From Endomicrobium sp. (lineage in GTDB: Bacteria; Elusimicrobiota; Endomicrobiia; Endomicrobiales; Endomicrobiaceae): 6,433 nucleotides of DNA. Of this stretch, positions 1-6,269 are shown in pieces; positions within the stretch are counted from its first letter, which is position 1; every line of letters begins with the position of its first letter. Under the pieces are notes generated by a model. The model saw nothing but the letters and a program-made list of their open reading frames with translations, made no database searches and had not been told where the DNA came from. The DNA is taken from assembly GCA_031278115.1 (NCBI GenBank), contig JAITKZ010000043.1, positions 1 through 6,433 of the forward strand, given 5' to 3'. The translations under genes and the position numbers were made by a program.

Positions 1-344
1 CTTTGTATAGGCTGCCCGCCGTAAACAGGCACTATGTTAATGCCTTTTTTGTATTTTGAGAAAAGTTTCAATTCTTCTGAGACTTGTATTGCAAGCTCTC
101 TGGTTGGGCATAGTATTATTGCTTGGACATTTTTATTTTTTATGTCAATTTTTTCCAATACAGGTATACCAAAAGCTGCTGTTTTTCCAGTGCCTGTCTG
201 TGCCTGCCCTATTATGTCTAGTCCCGCCATTACTTTAGGAATGGCAAGGCTTTGAATGGGTGTAGCTTCTTCAAAACCCAAATCTGAAACGGCTTTAAGT
301 ATCTCGTTAGATAAATTTAATTCTGTAAACTTTAATGTTGTCAT
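1..344 (-). CDS. DEAD-box ATP-dependent RNA helicase, N-terminal part (runs off left edge)
   Basis: The first 114 residues of an RNA helicase can be read from the ATG at 344 down to the window edge. The Q motif is at residues 23-31 (GFEEATPIQ), motif I/Walker A at 48-55 (AQTGTGKT), motif Ia at 80-87 (PTRELAIQ), and the motif Ib-type GG at 109-110. These are the ATP- and RNA-contacting elements of RecA domain 1 of the DeaD/CshA/RhlE group. Such enzymes unwind short RNA duplexes in ribosome assembly, mRNA turnover and cold adaptation. The DEAD motif and domain 2 lie outside the window, so the subfamily cannot be named. An AAAGGA ribosome site about ten bases before the ATG supports this start. 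No lesion is visible, and the gene is probably functional. It has its own upstream region of about 270 bp and need not be co-transcribed with the DUF116 gene. Confidence 0.95.
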   Translation of the reverse strand, partial: MTTLKFTELNLSNEILKAVSDLGFEEATPIQSLAIPKVMAGLDIIGQAQTGTGKTAAFGIPVLEKIDIKNKNVQAIILCPTRELAIQVSEELKLFSKYKKGINIVPVYGGQPIQ

Positions 345-361
345 TTTCTACAATTCCTTTC

Positions 362-374
362 GGAGCAAAGCTCC
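362..374 (-). promoter_or_regulatory. Small hairpin in the helicase leader
   Basis: GGAGC and GCTCC flank a three-base loop, giving a 5-bp GC-rich stem in an otherwise AT-rich leader. On the minus strand it ends only a few bases before the AAAGGA ribosome site of the helicase gene. It could modulate ribosome access; cold-inducible helicase leaders are often structured. It is short, and it could be chance. Confidence 0.3.
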
Positions 375-417
375 ATGATTTAATCCTAAAGTAGTAAGTG
401 TCTATAAACTCTTGTAT

Positions 418-423
418 ATTATA
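418..423 (-). promoter_or_regulatory. Candidate -10 box for the helicase gene
   Basis: A perfect TATAAT reads on the minus strand, and would place the transcript start near 411 and give a leader of about 65 bases. No good -35 hexamer sits at 16-18 bases upstream, and in AT-rich DNA such boxes arise by chance. This is a weak call. Confidence 0.3.
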
Positions 424-616
424 TTCATATAAGAAAACTCTAAAATTACAGCAAATAAATCAATTTATGCTGATTTACGTTGTTTTCAGTATCTAAAAAC
501 TTACTCTTTTGTTAAAATTTTTTATTGAAAAAAGTAATATTAATTATTTATGAAACAGACAAGATGAAAAGGCAGAGTCATGCAGTGATGGTATGTTGCA
601 TTCTTTCACAGGCAGT

Positions 617-1093
617 TTAGTTAGTCTGCTTCAATACTCTTTCTACTTCCGCTAAATCTGTATCCGTAGCTGTACAGCCGTCTTTCGTAAGAGGCACAAA
701 TTGTAAAGCTATATGCGCATCTTTTAACATCTTAAAAGACTGATCTCCCTCAAAAAAGCAAGCAATTCCGACAACTGCGTCAGGCTTTTCTTCCTTTACT
801 ATTTTTTCTATAGACCTTCCACCTTTAGCAATATACAAGGCTTTATAATTCAATTGTTTTACAAGTTTGCTTATAGCATTTATTTTACACTTGCCGCATT
901 CCGCACAAATATAATACCCACCCTTGTCAACGGCAGCGCAGACAACAACATTTCTCATACAATGAGGAGCAAAAACTATGCGTTTATTAAACGGAACCGA
1001 TGCAAACTTTTCAGCTTGAAGGTTGTTCTGCTTGTCTGTAAAGGACTTGTAGGCATGTTCTTTGCTTTTTGCAGGGAGCTTACACACTTCCAT
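617..1093 (-). CDS. DUF116 family cysteine-rich protein
   Basis: This 158-residue protein carries the hallmarks of DUF116 (Pfam PF01976). They are FAPHC at 41-45, a zinc-ribbon-like cluster CAECGKCKI at 63-71 with cysteines 63, 66 and 69, VVGIAC at 107-112, and LTKDGC at 135-140. Cysteines 45, 52, 63, 66, 69, 112 and 140 suggest metal or iron-sulfur binding, but that is inference; the family's biochemical role is not established. No signal peptide or membrane segment is seen, so it is probably cytoplasmic. The frame is closed by a stop four codons upstream of the ATG, so the start is nearly forced. There is no Shine-Dalgarno match before it. It lies 66 bases downstream of the broken ATPase gene on the same strand. 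It contains an A6 run but no frame lesion, so it looks functional. Some family members have a longer N-terminal region, so a shortened N terminus is possible. Confidence 0.9.
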   Translation of the reverse strand: MEVCKLPAKSKEHAYKSFTDKQNNLQAEKFASVPFNKRIVFAPHCMRNVVVCAAVDKGGYYICAECGKCKINAISKLVKQLNYKALYIAKGGRSIEKIVKEEKPDAVVGIACFFEGDQSFKMLKDAHIALQFVPLTKDGCTATDTDLAEVERVLKQTN

Positions 1094-1099
1094 GCCCGC

Positions 1100-1129
1100 A
1101 TTTTAGCATAAAGTTAATAACAATATCAA
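1100..1129 (-). promoter_or_regulatory. Candidate promoter for the DUF116 gene, possibly leaderless
   Basis: On the minus strand TTGATA (1124-1129) and TAAAAT (1100-1105) are separated by 18 bases, each one base away from the sigma-70 consensus. The -10 box ends only six bases before the ATG at 1093. Transcription would begin at or next to the A of the start codon, which fits the lack of a Shine-Dalgarno sequence. The inference rests on position and consensus only. Confidence 0.4.
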
Positions 1130-1159
1130 AAATTAAGAAAATAAGGATGTGGCTCACGA

Positions 1160-2369
1160 TTATATATGTGTCAAAGGTATGGGTATAACGCCTTTCATTG
1201 GCGGGATTGGAGTGTCTATCAAACATATAACTGCCCCGAGCCCTATATTTTTTTTGAAAGATTTAAGAATATTAAAAATTTTCACATCATTTTGCGCAGG
1301 ATTAGCTGTACGTTTAATTTCAATAGGGTAAATGGTATCGTTTTGCTCTATAATTAAATCTATTTCTTTTTGATTTTTATCTCTGTAAAAATAAATTCTT
1401 GGCTGTTTCCCGTTATGCCAATAACTTTTTAGTATTTCAGATATTACACACGTCTCTAACATTGCTCTGTTCATCGCACCGTTTTTCAAAACTTTTACAT
1501 TATCCCAACCAGTTAAGTAACATGCAAGCCCAGTATCAAGAAAATAAAGTTTCGGGGTTTTAACTGTTCTTATTGTAATATTATTTGAATATGGTTTTAA
1601 AAGAAAAATTAGTCCTGATGTCTCTAAAATAGATGTCCATGCTTTTGTAGTATTTACGCTTATTCCAATATCATTAAAAATATCGCTGTAATTTAATAAT
1701 TGTCCTGTTCTTGCAGCTATTACTTTTAGGAATTTTAAAAAGCTATGTTCCTGCGCAACATTAATGAGCATTTTAACATCTTTTTCAAGATATGTACTTA
1801 TATAAGAATCGTAAAATACTTCCCACTTCATTTTAGATTCTGTAAGCAAACGAGGGTATGATCCTTGCCAAATCAATTTATATGTTTCATCTAAGCTCAA
1901 AGCAGAAGTTTTTTTCTTAGTTCAAATGATGGCAAAAAAGGCAAATGGTCAGGATGCATATTTTTTTCGTTTTGAGATAATCCTTGCAAGTTTAGTATTG
2001 CAATACGCCCTGCTAAACTTTCTGTAACATTTTTCATTAGATGAAACATTTGCGATCCTGTTAACCAGAATAAACCATTCTTTTTCTCTCTCCATCTATA
2101 ATTATTTTGATATAGGGGAATAGTTCTGGCGCATATTGAACTTCATCTATCAAAATGGCAGGCGTATATGTTTTAAAAAATAAAGCAGGATCTGTTTTGG
2201 CAATAGCCCTGATACGCGGGTCGTCAAGCGATGCATAAGTTCTTTTTTTACTTATGGAATGTTCAAAAAGTGTTGTTTTTCCTACTTGACGAGGACCATT
2301 TATGAGTACAGCCGGGAAAGTATCAGATGTATTTTTAACAATTTTTGAGAGAGTTCTTTTATAGTACAT
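1160..2369 (-). pseudogene. AAA_14/DUF4143-type ATPase, broken by two frameshifts
   Basis: The gene reads from the ATG at 2369 in three frames: 2369 to about 2085, about 2085 to 1910, and about 1915 to 1160. Adding one A to the A5 run (plus-strand T5 at 2081-2085) and one to the A7 run (plus-strand T7 at 1909-1915) restores 403 residues, a normal length for this family. The first segment has Walker A GPRQVGKT (residues 25-32), LDDP (48-51) and Walker B ILIDEVQ (72-78). The middle frame has the LFWLTGSQ sensor-like strand and ESLAGRIAIL. The last segment has the DUF4143 half: QGSYPRLL, YISTYLEKDV, KLYFLDTGLACYLTG, and a PD-(D/E)XK-like EIDLII...YPIEIK. These ATPases are common and of uncertain function; some sit beside toxin-antitoxin or defence genes. 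Without correction the product stops after 102 residues, just past Walker B. An AGGAGG ribosome site lies four to five bases before the ATG. A residual product by slippage on the A runs cannot be excluded. Confidence 0.9.
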
Positions 2370-2396
2370 TTGCCCTCCTATACAGTGTCTGTGTCC

Positions 2397-2425
2397 GTTA
2401 TAATAAATTTTAGGCTAATTTGCAA
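2397..2425 (-). promoter_or_regulatory. Candidate sigma-70 promoter of the ATPase gene
   Basis: On the minus strand TTGCAA (2420-2425) is followed after exactly 17 bases by TATAAC (2397-2402). The transcript would start near 2390, about 20 bases before the ATG, leaving room for the AGGAGG ribosome site. The -35 box and most of the spacer lie within the inverted repeat. Confidence 0.5.
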
Positions 2426-2449
2426 TCTAATTGCAAATTAGCCTAAAAT
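2407..2449. repeat. Perfect 20-bp inverted repeat with 3-base loop
   Basis: The arms at 2407-2426 and 2430-2449 are exact reverse complements around a CTA loop. Each arm is built around TTAGGCTAATTTGCAA or its complement. Neither strand has a clean T run straight after the stem, so it is not a typical rho-independent terminator. It sits in the divergent gap between the ATPase gene and the GT8 gene. It could be an operator, a mobile foldback repeat, or the remains of a transposon end. Confidence 0.9.
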
Positions 2450-2467
2450 AAGGAGTAAGGAGTAAGG
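2450..2467 (+). repeat. Tandem 7-bp repeat AAGGAGT (two and a half copies)
   Basis: AAGGAGT occurs at 2450-2456 and 2457-2463, then AAGG at 2464-2467, directly abutting the 20-bp inverted repeat. Its unit resembles a ribosome site, but no start codon or reading frame follows it. It could be slippage product or part of the same mobile repeat as the palindrome. Confidence 0.75.
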
Positions 2468-2661
2468 TTTAAAAAATTTATTAATACCTAACACTATTTT
2501 AAAGATAGGCAGGTAGGAATATTTTCTATTATTTCTTACTTTGCATTTTAAAAGTACTAGAATACATGCCTTAAGCTGATAAATTCAAAGCTTGGTTACT
2601 TTGTTTCACCATGTTTAAAAAATATGTATCCCTAAATTGGAGTTGGAGGTAGTTAATAAGC
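2468..2661. other. AT-rich upstream region of the GT8 gene, no gene seen
   Basis: About 190 bases with no recognisable coding segment. A TAGAAT (2558-2563) resembles a -10 box but lacks a partner -35, so no promoter is called. Just before the GT8 start is GGAGG (2645-2649), twelve bases from the ATG, which is longer than the usual spacing. The stop codon TAG at 2651-2653 rules out an in-frame start upstream. Confidence 0.5.
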
Positions 2662-3600
2662 ATGCGTATCCCAGTATGTTTTTCATGCGACAATAAATAT
2701 GTTCCTCATCTTGGAGTTTCCATAACATCAATACTTAAAAATAAAAATGAAGAGGATAGAGTTGTATTTTACGTATTAGATGGTGGTATTTCTAAGGGAA
2801 ATAAAGAAAAGTTATTATCATTAAAGTCAATAGCTAATTTTGAAATAAAATTTGTAAAAGTTGACAATGAAAGATTTTCTGAAATTAGGGTACGCGGGAA
2901 AGACCATATAACAGACGCATCTTATTATAGATTAATTTTGCCAGATATTCTTAATTCAGAAGATAAAATAATTTATTTAGACTGTGATTTAGTTGTAAGA
3001 ACAAGTTTAAGCAAAATGTTAGAAATAGATTTAAAAAGGTACCATATAGGAGCAGCACTTGATAGTGACTATATAGAACAAGAAAAAAGATTAAGGTTAA
3101 AACAATATATCAATTCAGGAGTTTTGCTTATCAATACATTGGCATGGCGGCGGGATAATATAACTGCAAAGGTTTTTGACTTGGCAAAGAATAACAAAAA
3201 AATGATTTTATACCACGATCAAGATATTATAAATGTGGCTTTGGAAGAAAGTATTAAGATAATTGATAGTGCATGGAATACCCAAATATCAAAAATTGAG
3301 AACCGTTATACTAATTTTGCCAAGATTTTTAGTGATGCTAAGATAATTCACTATGTTGCATATAAGCCATGGAACGGACCTTTACGATTTATACCGATGG
3401 AATGGCTATATTTTAAGTATTTGGCTTTTACGCCGTGGAAAGACTTAAAGTATAAATTTAAATTGAAAAATAAGTATGCCAATTTTAGAGTGTTTATAAA
3501 ATGGCTCGTTACTGTACGTAATATTAGTAAGGAATATAAAGTGATTCAGGTTTTTGGCAAAAGTGTTATAAAATTGAAACGGAAGATACATAAAGAGTAA
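2662..3600 (+). CDS. Glycosyltransferase family 8 (LgtC/WaaJ-like)
   Basis: This intact 312-residue enzyme starts with the family's typical IPVCFSCDNKYVPHLGVSI. YLDCDLVV (105-112) holds the DXD metal/nucleotide-sugar site, Asp107 and Asp109. YINSGVLLIN (149-158), HDQDIIN (185-191) and IIHYVAYKPW (228-237, with His230) complete the GT8 signature. The family transfers a hexose, usually glucose or galactose, from UDP-sugar with retention of configuration. In bacteria this serves lipopolysaccharide core or other surface glycans on the inner face of the cytoplasmic membrane. The basic C-terminal tail (KLKRKIHKE) may help membrane contact. The donor and acceptor sugars cannot be read. It keeps an A7 run (3196-3202) in frame, so it shows none of the decay of its neighbours. 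The GT2 remnant begins five bases after its stop, which suggests a former operon. Confidence 0.93.
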   Translation: MRIPVCFSCDNKYVPHLGVSITSILKNKNEEDRVVFYVLDGGISKGNKEKLLSLKSIANFEIKFVKVDNERFSEIRVRGKDHITDASYYRLILPDILNSEDKIIYLDCDLVVRTSLSKMLEIDLKRYHIGAALDSDYIEQEKRLRLKQYINSGVLLINTLAWRRDNITAKVFDLAKNNKKMILYHDQDIINVALEESIKIIDSAWNTQISKIENRYTNFAKIFSDAKIIHYVAYKPWNGPLRFIPMEWLYFKYLAFTPWKDLKYKFKLKNKYANFRVFIKWLVTVRNISKEYKVIQVFGKSVIKLKRKIHKE

Positions 3601-3604
3601 AAAA

Positions 3605-3895
3605 TTGGATATTTCTGTTATACTTACGGCTCATAAAGAGGGATAGTTAGTACAAAAAACGCTTATAAGTGTTTTTCGTGCTATAGAATTTGCAAGGATA
3701 ACATTAAAAGTAGAATTACTAATAATTCTTGATAAGGCAGATAATGAAACTAGAAGATATATATATTCTTATCAAAATGAACTTTTTTGTAGAATCTACG
3801 AAGTTGATTTTGGCGATTCAGGTTTAAGTAGAAACTTTGGTGTTTCAAATACATTGGGCAAATATAGACTTGCAGGGAAGCTCAAAAATGCTTAA
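3605..3895 (+). pseudogene. Glycosyltransferase family 2, truncated remnant with amber codon
   Basis: Frame from TTG 3605 to TAA 3893 reads DISVILTAHKEG, then an in-frame TAG (3644-3646), then LVQKTLISVFRAIEFAR, LLIILDKADNETRRYI and VDFGDSGLSRNFGVSNTLGKY. That is the start of a GT-A fold GT2 enzyme up to the point where the DXD catalytic strand (usually ..YIAFLDxDD) should follow. Instead the frame runs into RLAGKLKNA and a stop. The nucleotide-binding half is thus present, but the metal site and acceptor half are lost, probably by deletion. No ATG starts the frame; TTG 3605 is a guess. It shares its frame with the WbsX gene downstream (3938), but TAA 3893 and TAG 3923 separate them. It is certainly not functional as it stands. 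I am confident of the family, less so of the exact ends. Confidence 0.85.
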
Positions 3896-5130
3896 AAATG
3901 TATAACAACATCAATACATAATTAGGATCTAAAAGTAATGGCTAAGCTAGATGAAAAGGAATTTTCGCAAAGCAAAAGGGTGTCATATTCTTATCAATCT
4001 CATTATGAGAATAATGAAAAGTTTTCGCAATATAAAACTGATATAAAAACTATATGTTATTATCTTCCTCAATTTCACACAATACCAGAAAATGATAAAT
4101 GGTGGGGCAAAGGATTTACAGAGTGGATTAATGTCTTGCCAGCACAACCAAGATTTGCAAGACATTATCAACCGCGATTACCTCATAAAGATTTTGGAAC
4201 TTATGACTTATCAGACGTGAATTCTTTTAAAAAACAAGTTGAACTTGCGCTACAGCACGGCATATACGGGTTTTGTTTTTATTATTATTGGTTTAGCGGG
4301 AAAAAACTTTTGGAGACTCCAATTGAAAATCTATTAAAACATAAAGAAATTGACATGCCGTTTTGTGTCTGCTGGGCTAACGAAAATTGGACTAAAACAT
4401 GGAGTGGAGAAGAAAAAGACGTTTTGATGAAACAAAAATACAAGAAAAATGACGCGTTGAAATTTATTCAAGATATAAAACACATTTTAAAAGATGTACG
4501 TTATATAAAAACAGTGACAAGCCTATAATTTTGGTATATAAAGTTTTTTTATTCCAAATCCGAATGAAACATTTAAGATATGGCGTGATTACTGTCGTAA
4601 AAATGGAATTGGCAAAATTGAAATACGGCTTGTAAGAAGCCACTCTGAGTATAGTGGAATAAGAAGTGTTAACGAGACCTTTAGAGATATTGACCATGAT
4701 AATGAAGTGGAATTTCCGCCACATGTAGTTTGTACTCCAGTTCAATCATCATAATTATGATGAAAAAAGTGATTGCTATGTTATAAATTATAAAGAAATG
4801 GCTCAAAGAGTTGTATTATCTAATAAATATCCAAAAAAGACAAAGATAGTTCGTGCTGCAATGTTCGGTTGGGATAATACTGCAAGACATGCGTTTAATA
4901 CAGCGCATATTTACATGAATTTTTCATTATATGACTGCTATAAATGGATGAAATATATTATAGAATACACTCGCAAAAAATTTGCAAAGGATAATAGGTT
5001 CATTTTTATTAATGCTTGGAATGAATGGGCAGAAGGATGTTATTTAGAGCCTGACGAGAGATATGGGTATGCCAATATAAATACAATATCACGCGCTATT
5101 TTTGATTTGCCTTTTGAAGAAAAAATACCT

Positions 5131-6140
5131 GAAAATGCTATAGTAGCAATTTTGTTGGAAAGACTAGGTGATATTATTGCTTGCGAGCCTGTAATAAGAT
5201 ATTTTAAGGATAAGTATCCTGACAAACCGGTTTATTGGGTCAGTAGTTCTCAGTATCAGGATATATTCAGATATCATCCAGCATCCAGATGTCGCGGGTG
5301 TTATACCCGTATATAGTAAAGAACAATACCAAATATGGCATTCAAATTTATCAAGTTCAAATATGATTATTAATTTGCACTTTCATGCGCGATATTATGA
5401 TACATTTGATGGCGATAGTGTTGAAAATTCAAATTTAGCAACTATTACTGATACAAATTATTTTGATTATGGGCAAAGTCTGCTTGAAATTTTTTCAAAA
5501 GTTGCAGGGATAGAACATTTAAATGTTACACCGAAATTTTATAGACGCCCAAGTGAAAACCAGTATAAATTAGACATTGAAGGGCAATATATCGCAATAT
5601 ACGCAGTTTCAAAAGAGGAATGTAAAAATTGGATAAAAGATAAATGGGAAAAGTTGATAAAATTTTTAATTCAAGACGGTTATAAAATTGTGGAAGTTGG
5701 AAGTAGTCCTATCGGAATAAAAAATATTGATGGATTGACAAATAAAATTGGTCTTTCTATTCAAGATACTGCTGATATTATTGCAAGAGCGAGTTGTTTC
5801 ATCGGCGTTGATAGCGGGTTAGCTCATTTAGCCAATGCTTTAAACATTAAAGGGATAATTTTGCAAGGCAAATACAAACAATGGGAAAAATATAGCGTAT
5901 TTAGCGGCAATTATCAAAAAGGCATAAATTCAAAAATAATATATGCACAAAAAGGATTTTCAGCAAAAAATATTTCTGTTACAGAGGTTTATAATACAGT
6001 TGTTAAACTTGTCCCCAGAATACAATGCTTGTTTTCCAAAAAATGTTGATGTGAAAGATGCATTTTCAGAAGTTAAGGAAAAGTATGATATACCCATCGA
6101 AAAGATTTTATGGAAAATATTAAAAGCAATGATAAGGTAA
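5131..6140 (+). other. GT9/heptosyltransferase-like C-terminal half of the WbsX fusion
   Basis: This is the second domain of the preceding entry, not a separate gene: it follows the WbsX motif in the same uninterrupted frame after a linker of about 20 residues. It opens with AIVAILLERLGDIIACEPVI, matching the GT9 N-terminal glycine loop (RLGDxxxxxP). Much later it has DTADIIARASCFIGVDSGLAH, matching the conserved GT9 sugar-nucleotide site (DSGxxH). Between them, after the 7-bp duplication, the frame continues as DVAGVIPVYSKEQ. GT9 enzymes add heptose or related sugars to lipopolysaccharide core; this one is divergent and the donor cannot be assigned. The last 40 residues (FPKNVDVKDAF to KILKAMIR) lie beyond the C-run lesion. 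Confidence 0.75.
5275..5288 (+). repeat. 7-bp tandem duplication CATCCAG that breaks the frame
   Basis: CATCCAG occurs twice in direct succession (5275-5281 and 5282-5288). Seven bases shift the frame by one. With a single copy the reading is R-Y-H-P-D-V-A-G-V-I-P and passes smoothly from the upstream to the downstream GT9-like segment. With two copies translation stops at 5314-5316. Confidence 0.85.
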
Positions 6141-6269
6141 ATTATTCAAACCAAGCTTCTTTACATTTGACAATATAGATAATACAATCATATCCTTTTT
6201 GTTTTCTGCCATAATAAACTATAGATTCACTATACCCTTTTTATTAAGATATTTAATCTTACACCCTAA
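6141..6269. other. Gap between convergent genes, no gene called
   Basis: The WbsX frame ends at 6140 and rfbB ends at 6270 on the other strand. A 6-bp stem (TAAGAT 6245-6250, ATCTTA 6256-6261) lies just past the rfbB stop, but no T run follows, so I do not call a terminator. A minus-strand frame with no start codon ends at 6142 and contains YYGRKQKGYDCIIYIVK; its origin is not recognised. Confidence 0.4.

Larger units (their letters stand above)
3938..6140 (+). pseudogene. WbsX (GH99-like) glycosyltransferase fused to GT9-like domain, five frameshifts
   Basis: The start is ATG 3938, with AGGA ten bases before it. The first frame gives WbsX (Pfam PF14307) motifs YYLPQFH (41-47), WWGKGFTEW (55-63), YYYWFSG (115-121) and CWANENWTKTW (145-155). 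Further on come RLVRSHSEYSG, then NAWNEWAEGCYLEPDERYG near restored residue 359, and a GT9-like half from about 399. Lesions: one A lost from 4507-4511; one T lost from 4544-4550; one extra base near 4737-4742; a 7-bp tandem duplication at 5275-5288; one extra C in 6013-6016. Undoing all five gives an open frame of 731 codons to TAA 6138. WbsX proteins occur in O-antigen and other surface-polysaccharide loci and are thought to act on glycans; their exact reaction is not settled. The uncorrected product is 196 residues. It is a pseudogene unless the lesions are assembly errors. Confidence 0.9.

Noticed and set aside
34..255. Plus-strand open frames of 60-73 codons
   Set aside because: They lie opposite the helicase gene, whose motifs are unmistakable on the minus strand.
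588..605. Short ATGCA/TGCAT inverted repeat near the end of the DUF116 gene as a terminator
   Set aside because: Only five paired bases, a long loop and no adjoining T run.
854..1111. Plus-strand 85-codon frame
   Set aside because: Antisense to the DUF116 gene, with no recognisable protein motif and no ribosome site.
2075..2095. Programmed -1 frameshift in the ATPase gene
   Set aside because: The site A-AAA-AGA is not a full X-XXY-YYZ heptamer, no downstream stem is obvious, and a second lesion further on also needs correction, so decay is simpler.
2407..2449. Inverted repeat as a rho-independent terminator
   Set aside because: The stem is AT-rich and not followed by a T run on either strand, and no gene ends next to it.
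3644..3646. Amber codon read as an amino acid (recoding)
   Set aside because: The same gene is truncated before its catalytic site, so the TAG is best seen as another lesion.
4464..4745. Minus-strand 93-codon frame
   Set aside because: Antisense to the WbsX gene; it is open only because the frames of the sense strand are rich in AT codons.
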